Positions 8,938 to 16,561 of a stretch of DNA of 64,000 bases are shown piece after piece. The position numbers and the translations under genes were made by a program. Position 1 is the stretch's first letter. Each line of letters begins with the position of its first letter. Source of the DNA: Sporomusa malonica (GTDB lineage Bacteria; Bacillota; Negativicutes; Sporomusales; Sporomusaceae); NCBI RefSeq assembly GCF_041428715.1, contig NZ_CP155572.1; one strand, written 5' to 3'. The notes beneath the pieces are model-generated. The model did no database searches. It was not told where the DNA came from and worked only from the letters and a program-made list of their open reading frames with translations.

Positions 8938-10445
8938 CAGGTACTTTGCAAATTATTCCGGCGGCAACTCTCAGAGCAGCTGCCACTGTAGTCAGCCATG
9001 GCGGCCAGTACCGACTGATAGCTATGTTCGCCAATGACGAACGCCTAGCCAACGGTTATTTCGCCATTTACGCAATTTTTGCCGGTAGCCGGGAACCAGC
9101 CTTTAAAACAATTAAAGCTACCATAAAACAAGATGAACCGCCCGAGTTTCCGTCGCTTACGCCGCTTATGGCGTCAGCAGCCTGGTATGAACGGGAAATC
9201 CACGACTTGTTTGGCTTAACGCCGCTGGGGCATCCTGATCTAAGGCCGCTGGTGCTGCATGAAAACTGGCCGCAGGGAGTGTATCCGCTACGTAAGGATT
9301 TTACGTATGATACGCCTATGCCAGAAGGCGGCAGTGAGTACATAGTACCGCCTGTACAGGGCGAGGGGGTATTTGAAGTGCCGGTTGGACCTATCCATGC
9401 CGGCATAATTGAGCCAGGTCATTTCCGCTTTAGTCAAGCTGGCGAAAATATCATTAATCTTGAGGCTAAACTGTTTTTTACTCATCGCGGCATTGAAAAA
9501 GCTGTTGAAGGCTTGCCGTTTACTATGGCGTTATATCGGGCCGAGCGCATTTGTGGCGCGTGTTCGGTTGCTAATACACTGGCCTATGTTCAAGCTGTTG
9601 AGGCGATGGCTGGAGCCGAAGTTCCGGTCAAGGGGCAATACCTTAGAGTACTCGCTGCGGAGCTTGAACGGCTTTATAACCATGTTGGCGATATCGGCAA
9701 TCTGTGTGCTGGCTTGGGTTTTGCTCCTGTTGTCAGCCATGGATCGCGTCTTAAAGAACAACTCATGCGCCTAAATGAACGCCTGACCGGTAATCGATTC
9801 TTGCGTGGATGGGTGGCCTTGGGCGGTGTTGGTATGGATATAACGAGCGTTATGGTGAAAGATATTCAGCAGACGCTTGCCGGACTGACCAAGGACTTCT
9901 CCGGTGTTCTTGATCTCTTACGCAATAATGATTCTTTTTTGGATAGGGTTAATACAACCGGTATTCTGCCGTATCAGGCTGCCGTTGATTTGGGTGTTGT
10001 CGGTGTTGCCGCAAGAGCGTCAGGAATTGACAGCGATGTACGGCGGGATTTCCCCTATGCCGCTTATCAGGACTTTAGGTTCAGTGTGCCTGTGTATACC
10101 AGCTGCGATGTAGCCGCCCGTCTGTGGGTACGGGCTGATGAAGCAGCTGAGTCGGCCAAGATTGTCAGCCAAGTTCTTGACAGCTTGCCTAGCGGTAAGT
10201 TTAAGGGTGACTTACCACCAGTAAAACCGTATTCGACAGCATTCAGCATGACCGAATCGCCGCGAGGTTCAAGCCTGCACTGGCTTATGGCTGGTGAGAG
10301 CGGCAAAATCTACCGCTATTTTGTCCGTTCGGCCTCGTATCCAAACTGGCCGGCGCTTACTGTAGCAGCTCCGGGGAACATTATTCCGGATTTTCCCCTT
10401 GTTAATAAAAGTTTCGAACTATGCTATGCGTGTCTTGACCGTTAA
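8934..10445 (+). CDS. hyfG: Group 4 [NiFe]-hydrogenase large subunit, HyfG/HycE-like (NuoC-NuoD fusion)
   Basis: 503 aa. Residues ~1-140 are a NuoC-like domain (WYEREIHDLFG, RPLVLHENWP); residues ~150-503 are the NuoD/large-subunit domain. The N-terminal nickel-binding pair is present as ERICGACS near residue 205, and the C-terminal pair as CYAC. The protein stops immediately after CYACLDR: the Arg where HycE-type precursors are cleaved is the last residue, so no extension needs removing. The usual Asp-Pro before the C-terminal pair is Glu-Leu. With all four Cys present it should still bind a NiFe centre and evolve or use H2 coupled to ion transport. No formate dehydrogenase gene is adjacent. 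Confidence 0.88.
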   Translation: MTGTLQIIPAATLRAAATVVSHGGQYRLIAMFANDERLANGYFAIYAIFAGSREPAFKTIKATIKQDEPPEFPSLTPLMASAAWYEREIHDLFGLTPLGHPDLRPLVLHENWPQGVYPLRKDFTYDTPMPEGGSEYIVPPVQGEGVFEVPVGPIHAGIIEPGHFRFSQAGENIINLEAKLFFTHRGIEKAVEGLPFTMALYRAERICGACSVANTLAYVQAVEAMAGAEVPVKGQYLRVLAAELERLYNHVGDIGNLCAGLGFAPVVSHGSRLKEQLMRLNERLTGNRFLRGWVALGGVGMDITSVMVKDIQQTLAGLTKDFSGVLDLLRNNDSFLDRVNTTGILPYQAAVDLGVVGVAARASGIDSDVRRDFPYAAYQDFRFSVPVYTSCDVAARLWVRADEAAESAKIVSQVLDSLPSGKFKGDLPPVKPYSTAFSMTESPRGSSLHWLMAGESGKIYRYFVRSASYPNWPALTVAAPGNIIPDFPLVNKSFELCYACLDR

Positions 10446-10456
10446 GGGGGGATAAT

Positions 10457-11179
10457 ATGCTTAACTTGCTGATGAAAATAGTAAGAACAGGCCGGGTAAC
10501 CGAACACCATGACAGCGGGACGACTATCCCGCCGCGTTTTAGAGGCAAGGTGGCGTGGAAAGACAGCCAGTGCCGCAGCTGCGAAATATGCCGTGAAGCT
10601 TGCCCTACTGGCGCCATAGCTTTCAGCAATGGCCAGTTGGTAGTAGATAACAATGCTTGCATTTTTTGTGGTCGCTGTAGTGAGGTTTGTGAGCATAATG
10701 CATTAGGCCACACGGCTGAGTATCAGTTGGCTGTGCTAAGAGACCACCTGTCTGAAAAAATTAAGGCAACTCTGAAGCGTTCGCTTCACATCCGTCATGT
10801 TGATGCCGGGTCCTGCAATGCCTGTGATTGGGAAATGACGGCATTGAATAACCCTGTCTATGATTTGCAGCAATACGGCATTGATTTCGTGGCTTCGCCG
10901 CGTCATGCCGATATGATAATGGTTACCGGAGTAGTGACCCGTAATCTCACTCAAGCACTTACAATGACATATGAGGCAGTGCCAGCACCTAAGCTGGTCA
11001 TGGCAGTAGGTGCTTGTGCTGCCAGTGGCAAAGTTTTTGGCAATAGCTATGCAATTCGTGGTGCTGCTGATACAATAGTTCCTGTCGATATTTACGTGCC
11101 AGGCTGTCCGCCGCGTCCGGCGGCACTCATCTATGGACTGTTGCTGGCACTAGACCGACTAGGAGGTAACCACAAGTAA
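10457..11179 (+). CDS. hyfI: Fused ferredoxin and hydrogenase small subunit (HyfH-HyfI-like)
   Basis: 240 aa. Residues ~30-80 hold two 4Fe-4S motifs (CRSCEICREACP and CIFCGRCSEVCE), as in HyfH/HycF. Residues ~110-240 are a NuoB-type small subunit (GSCNACDWE, AVGACAASG, VPGCPPRP) that carries the cluster next to the NiFe site. In E. coli these are two proteins; here one chain joins them, wiring a ferredoxin-like relay directly to the catalytic subunit. AGGGGGG precedes the ATG. The TAA overlaps the next ATG by one base, linking it to the serine dehydratase genes. Confidence 0.87.
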   Translation: MLNLLMKIVRTGRVTEHHDSGTTIPPRFRGKVAWKDSQCRSCEICREACPTGAIAFSNGQLVVDNNACIFCGRCSEVCEHNALGHTAEYQLAVLRDHLSEKIKATLKRSLHIRHVDAGSCNACDWEMTALNNPVYDLQQYGIDFVASPRHADMIMVTGVVTRNLTQALTMTYEAVPAPKLVMAVGACAASGKVFGNSYAIRGAADTIVPVDIYVPGCPPRPAALIYGLLLALDRLGGNHK

Positions 11180-11844
11180 TGAACATTTTTGATATTATCG
11201 GTCCGGTTATGGTTGGTCCGTCCAGCTCCCATACCGCTGGGGCAGTACGGCTAGGTAATGCTGCCCGGGCTATTCTCGGGCAGCCAGTTGCAGAGGCCAT
11301 GATTGCCCTCCACGGCTCATTCGCTCAGACTGGTCGGGGGCATGGCACCGATTTGGCGCTGATCGCCGGGCTGATGGGCTGGCCGACCGATGATTTGAGG
11401 ATTCCGAAGGCCTTTGACTATGCCAGGGAAGCCGGGCTTCAGTATTCTTTCCGGAATATTAATGTCGGCGATGCCGCTCATCCTAACTTTGTCAAGTTTT
11501 GGCTGAGAGGGCAGGACAGAGCCGAGAGCCAGGTGGCCGGAGCGTCCGTTGGTGGCGGCCGGGTGGTAATTAGCGAGGTTGATGGTTTTCCGCTCGAATT
11601 TACCGGTGATTTCCCGACAATTCTTACGCTGCATGAGGATCGTCCCGGAGCGGTGTCTGAGGTGACAGGTATTTTGTCCAAACGTGGTGTTAATATTGCC
11701 CAGATGCGCGTGTTTAGAAGAAATAAAGGCGGCTTGGCCAGTATGGTACTTGAAACCGACCAGCCGGTTGATGACGCTGATATTGCGGCTGTGGCTGAAC
11801 TAGCGATGATTAGAGCTGTACGCTGCATTAACGCCATTAGCTGA
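11179..11844 (+). CDS. sdaAB: L-serine dehydratase, iron-sulfur type, beta subunit
   Basis: 221 aa. The N-terminal serine-dehydratase beta domain has GPVMVGPSSSHTAGAVRLG, and a C-terminal ACT domain (~150-221, EDRPGAVSEVTGILSKRGVN) follows. It works with the alpha subunit to convert L-serine to pyruvate and ammonia through a labile 4Fe-4S cluster in anaerobes. AGGAGG lies 11 bases before the ATG inside the hyfI 3' end. One-base overlap with hyfI suggests co-transcription with the hydrogenase, an unusual neighbour. Confidence 0.93.
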   Translation: MNIFDIIGPVMVGPSSSHTAGAVRLGNAARAILGQPVAEAMIALHGSFAQTGRGHGTDLALIAGLMGWPTDDLRIPKAFDYAREAGLQYSFRNINVGDAAHPNFVKFWLRGQDRAESQVAGASVGGGRVVISEVDGFPLEFTGDFPTILTLHEDRPGAVSEVTGILSKRGVNIAQMRVFRRNKGGLASMVLETDQPVDDADIAAVAELAMIRAVRCINAIS

Positions 11845-11863
11845 TAAGGGAGTGTAAGAAGCT

Positions 11864-12748
11864 ATGTCATTAGACAAACTGTCACTTGAGGAATGGGTTC
11901 AGGCAGCTCAGGTACAATCAGTTCCTTTTGCTGACTTTTGCGTAGATTTTCAGTCCAGGCAGCTGGAATTGCCTGCAGCTGAAGTGATTGCGCGCATGGA
12001 AGCAATACTTATTGTTATGGAGGAGTCAATTGCTGCTGGACTCAAAGGACCCCGTTCCAAAGGCGGGCTGGTGGGCGGTGACGCGCAAAAGCTGCAGCAA
12101 TTCACCCAAGGACCAAAGAAGAACATAATGGGAAGTTTTATCAGTAAAGCTGTGGCTTATGCCCTGGCAGTCGGCGAAGCTAACGCTGCCATGGGCCGGA
12201 TTGTTGCTGCTCCAACGGCTGGCTCAAGTGGTGTATTGCCGGCAATCCTATTTGCACTTAAAGAAGAGTGCGGTCTTAGTCAGACTGAACTTGCTAAAGG
12301 GCTTGTAGTGGCTGGTGCAATTGGTATGGTCATTGCCTCACGCGCGTCTCTCGCCGGAGCTGCTGGCGGGTGTCAGGCTGAATGCGGTTCGGCCGGAGCT
12401 ATGGCTGCTGGTGCTATGGTATCGCTCTTAGGTGGTACACCTGCTCAGTCCGGACATGCGGTTGCCATGACGATTAAGAATATGCTGGGATTAGTCTGTG
12501 ATCCGGTGGCAGGACTCGTTGAGGTGCCTTGTGTTAAACGCAATGCCGGAGCTGTAGCTCAGGCTATTGTTGCTGCCGAAATGGCGCTGGCTGGAGTCGA
12601 AAGCGTCATACCAGTAGACGAAGTAATCGACGCTATGGATTCGGTTGGTCAGTCGATGCACTGCTCGCTTAAAGAAACGGCTCAGGGTGGTTTGGCAGTT
12701 ACGCCTACTGGCCTAACGTTAACAGAAAAAATATTTGGTAATGTCTAG
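11864..12748 (+). CDS. sdaAA: L-serine dehydratase, iron-sulfur type, alpha subunit
   Basis: 294 aa, the normal length for the separate alpha chain. Conserved cysteines that hold the 4Fe-4S cluster are visible in GCQAECGSAGAM and CDPVAGLVEVPC. The Ser-binding region APTAGSSGVLPA is intact. Located 19 bases after sdaAB, with GGGAG before the ATG. Pairs with SdaAB for serine deamination. Confidence 0.94.
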   Translation: MSLDKLSLEEWVQAAQVQSVPFADFCVDFQSRQLELPAAEVIARMEAILIVMEESIAAGLKGPRSKGGLVGGDAQKLQQFTQGPKKNIMGSFISKAVAYALAVGEANAAMGRIVAAPTAGSSGVLPAILFALKEECGLSQTELAKGLVVAGAIGMVIASRASLAGAAGGCQAECGSAGAMAAGAMVSLLGGTPAQSGHAVAMTIKNMLGLVCDPVAGLVEVPCVKRNAGAVAQAIVAAEMALAGVESVIPVDEVIDAMDSVGQSMHCSLKETAQGGLAVTPTGLTLTEKIFGNV

Positions 12749-12809
12749 TAGCAGGTATTTTCCAATAAATGTAGAATACTCAAAAGAAAATAGGATTGGA
12801 GGCTGCAGC

Positions 12810-13190
12810 ATGAAAACAGTTGTTAGTTCTGACCGTGCCCCGCAGGCCATAGGTCCCTACTCACAGGCTATCAAGGCTAATGGCTTTTTATTTATCTCAG
12901 GACAGATACCACTTGACCCCATTACTGGACAAATTGTCTACGGCGGCATCGAGAATCAAACCCACCAAGTACTCGCTAATCTTCGGGCAATTTTGGAAAG
13001 AGAAGGGTTAACCTTTGCTAGTGTTGTCAAGACAACGGTATTCTTGAAAGATATGGACGATTTTGCCGTTATGAACAAAGTCTATAGTCAGTACTTTACT
13101 GAGGAGCCGCCCGCCCGGGCCTGTGTCCAGGTAGCTAAGCTGCCGCGTGATGTTAGTGTAGAGATTGAACTGATTGCCGTTTACCCCTAA
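12810..13190 (+). CDS. ridA: RidA family reactive intermediate/imine deaminase
   Basis: 126 aa, standard RidA/YjgF length. Signature segments are APQAIGPYSQAIK near the start, FISGQIPLDP, and the C-terminal PPARACVQVAKLP with the catalytic Arg, plus VEIELIAV. RidA hydrolyses 2-aminoacrylate and other enamines released by PLP-dependent or iron-sulfur serine dehydratases, so its position directly after sdaAB-sdaAA fits a detoxification role. The ATG at 12810 is chosen over one 75 bases upstream because GGAGG precedes it and the family begins at this point. Confidence 0.94.
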   Translation: MKTVVSSDRAPQAIGPYSQAIKANGFLFISGQIPLDPITGQIVYGGIENQTHQVLANLRAILEREGLTFASVVKTTVFLKDMDDFAVMNKVYSQYFTEEPPARACVQVAKLPRDVSVEIELIAVYP

Positions 13191-13197
13191 ACTAAAG

Positions 13198-13286
13198 TAA
13201 AGAAAACACGACTTGCGCCGAGCCTCTGGCGATAGCGGAAGTCGATGTTGCCCTTATCCAGGAGAAAGTTATACTTTCTTATCAGG
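13198..13286 (-). repeat. Dispersed 89-bp intergenic element, copy A
   Basis: Read on the minus strand it begins CCTGATAAGAAAG and ends GTTTTCTTTA. It carries a GAAAGT-ATA-ACTTTC hairpin followed by a larger one whose outer arms are CGACTT and AAGTCG (other copies have CGGCTT/AAGCCG), with an inner CGCC/GGCG stem. It lies between the ridA stop and the ridA/lgt terminator. Confidence 0.85.
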
Positions 13287-13288
13287 AC

Positions 13289-13332
13289 AAAAGAGGCCGT
13301 ATTGAAACTTTCGTTTCAGCACGGCCTCTTTT
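13289..13332. terminator. Bidirectional terminator between ridA and lgt
   Basis: A 12-bp perfect stem (13289-13300 with 13321-13332, AAAAGAGGCCGT) has an inner TGAAAC/GTTTCA stem. A-rich on one side and T-rich on the other, it can stop both convergent units. Confidence 0.9.
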
Positions 13333-13337
13333 CAATT

Positions 13338-14132
13338 CTACTTGCTTTTGTCAGTCAGTCCGATACGCTCAGCATAGTAGCCTTGCCGGATAAACAGGAT
13401 CAAACCAATGAGTATGACTGCCAGGCTGGTAAGTTGGGCGGATTTTAGGCCAAACATCAGTGTTCCGTAGTCTCCACGAAGAAACTCAAGAAAGAAGCGG
13501 GCCGTAGAATACAAAACAGCATACAGGATAAAAACCTGCCCTTTGGCATGGTTGGTTGTCCGAAAGATTAATAACAGTACAAAGATGACAACATCGATCT
13601 GGCCTTCCCATACCTCTGCCGGCCACAGCGGCTTGTCGCCGTAAACCTGGTAGGCCAATGTTGTTGAGGGATAAACAATGCCAAAATTCCCACCAGTAGG
13701 GTGACCGAAGGCATCTCCATTCATCAAATTGGCCATGCGGCCAATGGCTTGGCCCATAATGACAGCTGGAGCCGCCACAATATCAGCAAATGCCCAAGTA
13801 TCAATTTTATGGATTTTAGTATAAATGATGCCGGCAATTGCACCGAGTAGAACACCGCCCTGGATAGCCATGCCGCCCTGCCAGACGAAAGGAATCTCAA
13901 GCAGGTGATGCTGGTAATAGTCCCAGTCAAAAAAGAAAACATCCCATAAACGGGCGCCGACAATGCCTGCTAAACCGCAGTAGATGCCCATATCAGGTAC
14001 ATGCTGGTGCCAACGACCATCTTGTTTGGCAAGGAAATAGGCAGTACCGGTTGCCAGGATAATACTCAAACTCAAAATGAGTCCGTATGCTCTGATCGGA
14101 AAGTCACCGATAAAAAAGAGGTACTGATGCAT
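13338..14132 (-). CDS. lgt: Prolipoprotein diacylglyceryl transferase
   Basis: 264 aa, seven membrane segments. The start at 14132 gives the expected MHQYLFFIGDFPIRAYGL N-terminus; GGAGG is 11 bases upstream, and the longer in-frame ORF upstream is unlikely. Lgt motifs include the His-bearing WQGGMAIQGGVLLG and the signature GRMANLMNGDAFGHPT. It transfers diacylglycerol from phosphatidylglycerol to the lipobox Cys of lipoproteins, such as the ZnuA protein encoded in this window. Single gene convergent with ridA. Confidence 0.94.
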   Translation of the reverse strand: MHQYLFFIGDFPIRAYGLILSLSIILATGTAYFLAKQDGRWHQHVPDMGIYCGLAGIVGARLWDVFFFDWDYYQHHLLEIPFVWQGGMAIQGGVLLGAIAGIIYTKIHKIDTWAFADIVAAPAVIMGQAIGRMANLMNGDAFGHPTGGNFGIVYPSTTLAYQVYGDKPLWPAEVWEGQIDVVIFVLLLIFRTTNHAKGQVFILYAVLYSTARFFLEFLRGDYGTLMFGLKSAQLTSLAVILIGLILFIRQGYYAERIGLTDKSK

Positions 14133-14211
14133 TGTGTGTTGAACCTCCACTATTAATAATAATAAGCCATAAAACATATATCTGTTATATACAGTACGAG
14201 AGGGGACCAGT

Positions 14212-14745
14212 ATGCCGAAAAGACTCATAATTTTAGCAGTAGCAGTAATTGCCATGACCATGGCAATTGGTTTTGTCGCTATGCAGCCTGATAGTCTGCC
14301 AGGAGCTGAAACCAATAAACCGTCTGCAGATACCGGCGTGACAAGTGGGAAAACACTGCCAGGGTTTTCGCTTACCGCCCTGGACGGAAAATCGACAAAG
14401 GTTGCTCCCGCCGGACAAATTATTGTACTTAACTTCTGGGCAACTTGGTGCCCGCCTTGCCGCCAGGAGATGCCTGAACTGGATAAGTTTGCTCAAAAAT
14501 ATAGTGGTAAAGTTATATTCTACGCCGTCAACATTCAGGAGTCTGCCGATAAGGTGGCTGAGTACATGACTCAAAGCAGATACACCATGAATGTCCTCCT
14601 AGATAAAGATGGCGAGGTGGCGAAAACCTTCCGCATTAACAGCATACCCACAACGCTGGTAGTGGATAAACAAGGTATTATTAAATACCGCAAGTCAGGC
14701 CCAGTCACTGTGGCCGAACTGGAAGGAGTGCTGAATGGATTATAA
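14212..14745 (+). CDS. TlpA/ResA-like membrane-anchored thiol-disulfide oxidoreductase
   Basis: 177 aa. Residues ~1-25 form an uncleaved signal anchor; a linker and a thioredoxin-like domain (AhpC-TSA/Redoxin) follow, with the redox pair in WATWCPPCRQE and the cis-Pro in NSIPTTLVV. Faces the outside and reduces or oxidises exported protein thiols, typically apocytochromes c. The 11-base overlap with ccdA, which supplies electrons across the membrane, supports this. ResA, TlpA and StoA are not separable by eye. Confidence 0.88.
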   Translation: MPKRLIILAVAVIAMTMAIGFVAMQPDSLPGAETNKPSADTGVTSGKTLPGFSLTALDGKSTKVAPAGQIIVLNFWATWCPPCRQEMPELDKFAQKYSGKVIFYAVNIQESADKVAEYMTQSRYTMNVLLDKDGEVAKTFRINSIPTTLVVDKQGIIKYRKSGPVTVAELEGVLNGL

Positions 14746-15439
14746 CCTCACCCTGTTAACTGTTTTTAGTGCAGGAGTAGTATCCTTTTTATCACCTTGT
14801 GTGCTGCCTATGCTGCCAACATATACTGCCCTTTTGGCAGGCACTGGGGATCAGACAGAAGTCTATGCTAAGCGCTGGAGCTTCTATATAAATGCCATTA
14901 GTTTTCTCAGTGGATATACTATAATATTTGTAGTTATGGGTGCAACAGCATCTTATATTGGTGAGCTGTTTTTTGATTACCAGGAAGTCATCCGCAAGGT
15001 TGGAGCAGTATTTATGGTAATTATGGGTCTGCAAGTGCTTGGTGTGCTAAAAATCCTCAGCCTTCAGCGCGAATACCGGCCACTACTGCGTGGTACTTTT
15101 ACCGGTCCCTTCGGAGCCTTCTTATTAGGCTTGGCAGTTACTGCCGGCTGGACCCCGTGCACTGGCCCGATTTTAGCTACTGTGCTTATGCAGGCAGGCT
15201 CTTCGGCTACTGTCAGTCAGGGGGCTTTTTTACTGTTCATCTATGCCATGGGCTTTTGTGTGCCATTTTTAGTGTTAGCTATAACAATAAACCGCTACAT
15301 AACCAAAATAAAAGGAGTATATAAATGGTTGCCTGTTATTCAGCAGATAGCGGGAGCCGTTCTTGTTGCGGCAGGCTTTTTCATCTACTTTGATTTAATG
15401 CAAAAAGGTTTGGGCGTATTTTGGAACCTTTTTCGCTAG
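14735..15439 (+). CDS. ccdA: CcdA-type cytochrome c biogenesis / thiol reductant transporter
   Basis: 234 aa, six membrane segments, the standard CcdA length. The two reactive Cys are in SFLSPCVLPMLP (helix 1) and GWTPCTGPIL (helix 4), each next to a conserved Pro. It relays electrons from cytoplasmic thioredoxin to extracytoplasmic partners such as the TlpA-like protein encoded immediately upstream, with overlapping genes. A thioredoxin gene is elsewhere in the window at 24.7 kb. Confidence 0.92.
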   Translation: MDYNLTLLTVFSAGVVSFLSPCVLPMLPTYTALLAGTGDQTEVYAKRWSFYINAISFLSGYTIIFVVMGATASYIGELFFDYQEVIRKVGAVFMVIMGLQVLGVLKILSLQREYRPLLRGTFTGPFGAFLLGLAVTAGWTPCTGPILATVLMQAGSSATVSQGAFLLFIYAMGFCVPFLVLAITINRYITKIKGVYKWLPVIQQIAGAVLVAAGFFIYFDLMQKGLGVFWNLFR

Positions 15440-15446
15440 GTAATCT

Positions 15447-15716
15447 CTACTTAAGGAAAGAAATCATTTGTTTGACTATCTGTTCAACTTTTTGTTTATC
15501 TTCTGGATTGTGAGTTATATCGCCCAAACATTCAATAGCATTGTTTTCCAGAATATAAATTCCAATTTTTTCGATAGAGGCCCTAATTGCTGAAAGTTGA
15601 ATTAGGACACTACTGCATTGCTGACCCTCTTCAACCATACGTTCAATACCGGCAATATGGCCTTTGACATTCTTCAGGCGGTTTAACACTTCTGTTTGGG
15701 TGGAATTGCTAGCCAT
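15447..15716 (-). CDS. CsoR/FrmR/CstR-family repressor lacking the copper-ligand His
   Basis: 89 aa, all-helical DUF156 family. Family features: RLKNVKGHIAGIERMVEEG with Cys34, then ENNAIEC with Cys63. Copper-sensing CsoR needs Cys-His-Cys; here the middle position (residue 59) is Asn, so only the two Cys remain. That pattern resembles persulfide-sensing CstR rather than copper CsoR (inference). The gene is convergent with ccdA, and a G/C-tract quasi-palindrome lies ~55 bp upstream. The ATG has GAGGTG upstream. It could regulate sulfur or thiol stress genes; no sulfurtransferase is adjacent. Confidence 0.82.
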   Translation of the reverse strand: MASNSTQTEVLNRLKNVKGHIAGIERMVEEGQQCSSVLIQLSAIRASIEKIGIYILENNAIECLGDITHNPEDKQKVEQIVKQMISFLK

Positions 15717-15736
15717 TACTACACCTCGTTTCTTGT

Positions 15737-15773
15737 CCTGATAGAAAGTATAACTTTCTCCTGTTTTCTTTAT
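15737..15773 (+). repeat. Internally deleted derivative (37 bp) of the 89-bp element
   Basis: It begins CCTGATAGAAAG, keeps the GAAAGT-ATA-ACTTTC hairpin, then jumps straight to the element's other end GTTTTCTTTAT. The larger central hairpin is missing. Both termini match full copies, so it is a deletion product, not a chance match. Confidence 0.75.
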
Positions 15774-15794
15774 CCCAGGAGGGGCGGGGTTATA
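15771..15794. promoter_or_regulatory. Possible operator for the CsoR/CstR-like repressor
   Basis: TATCCC and GGGGTTATA flank a G-rich centre, forming a C-tract/G-tract quasi-palindrome of the kind bound by CsoR-family proteins. It lies upstream of the repressor gene and overlaps the 3' end of the phosphoesterase gene. No experimental consensus was compared. Confidence 0.3.
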
Positions 15795-16485
15795 TAAGCT
15801 GTTTGACCTTGAACTCTAGTGCATCGCAGGACACCAAATGATAAGCGGTACCGTTAATTATACCGGTAGCCGCATTTTTTATTGATGATTCGCTGTGTAA
15901 GTGGCCGTAAATGCAAAGCTCTACGTTATATTTGGCGATTAATCCGGCAAAGCCTGTTTCACTATAGTGATTATAAAATGGTGGGAAGTGGAGCATCAGG
16001 ATAATGCGGTTAAACCCCGCTGTGCAGGCGGCATTAAGTGAAGCCTCTACACGCAGGAGCTCCCGGTCAAAAATCGGTCTGTCTTCAGTCGTGAATAAAG
16101 GGTCTTCCGGGCATGTCCAGCCTCGACTGCCACAGACAGCCCATTCGCCGGCAGGGGCAAAACTATTGTTGAGGAACTCAATTTTTCCTTCTACAGCTTT
16201 ATTCATTTTACTCATTGTCTGCCACCAGTAGTCGTGATTGCCCCTTACCATGATTTTTCTTCCAGGCAGGCTGGCAATCGCGTTTAAATCGACAAGGGCG
16301 TCAGGGAGTTTCATAGCCCAAGAAATGTCGCCGGCAATAAGGACAACATCTTCATTAGATACTTGTTCCTGCCAGCTTGCCTTAATTTTATCCCAATGAC
16401 CTTCCCAATGGTCTCCGAAGATGCTCATCGGCTTAGCAGGTGGTTCCCCGGACAAATGAGTGTCAGCTATGGCAAATATCTTCAT
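15790..16485 (-). CDS. Calcineurin-like metallophosphoesterase
   Basis: 231 aa. The five metal-binding motifs of the family are visible: DTHLSG, GDISWAM, RGNHDYWW, MLHFPP and YGHLHSE. It probably hydrolyses a phosphomonoester or diester in the cytoplasm (no signal peptide); the substrate is unknown. It resembles small bacterial phosphoesterases of the YkuE/YfcE kind without being assignable to one. Lies 76 bases downstream of the helicase gene on the same strand, so the two may be co-transcribed. Confidence 0.85.
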   Translation of the reverse strand: MKIFAIADTHLSGEPPAKPMSIFGDHWEGHWDKIKASWQEQVSNEDVVLIAGDISWAMKLPDALVDLNAIASLPGRKIMVRGNHDYWWQTMSKMNKAVEGKIEFLNNSFAPAGEWAVCGSRGWTCPEDPLFTTEDRPIFDRELLRVEASLNAACTAGFNRIILMLHFPPFYNHYSETGFAGLIAKYNVELCIYGHLHSESSIKNAATGIINGTAYHLVSCDALEFKVKQLI

Positions 16486-16561
16486 ATAAAAGCTTCCTTA
16501 CGTTTATTTGAGTAAAGCCTGGAATATATTGTATCTGATAACAGAGCGAATAGCAATGTTT

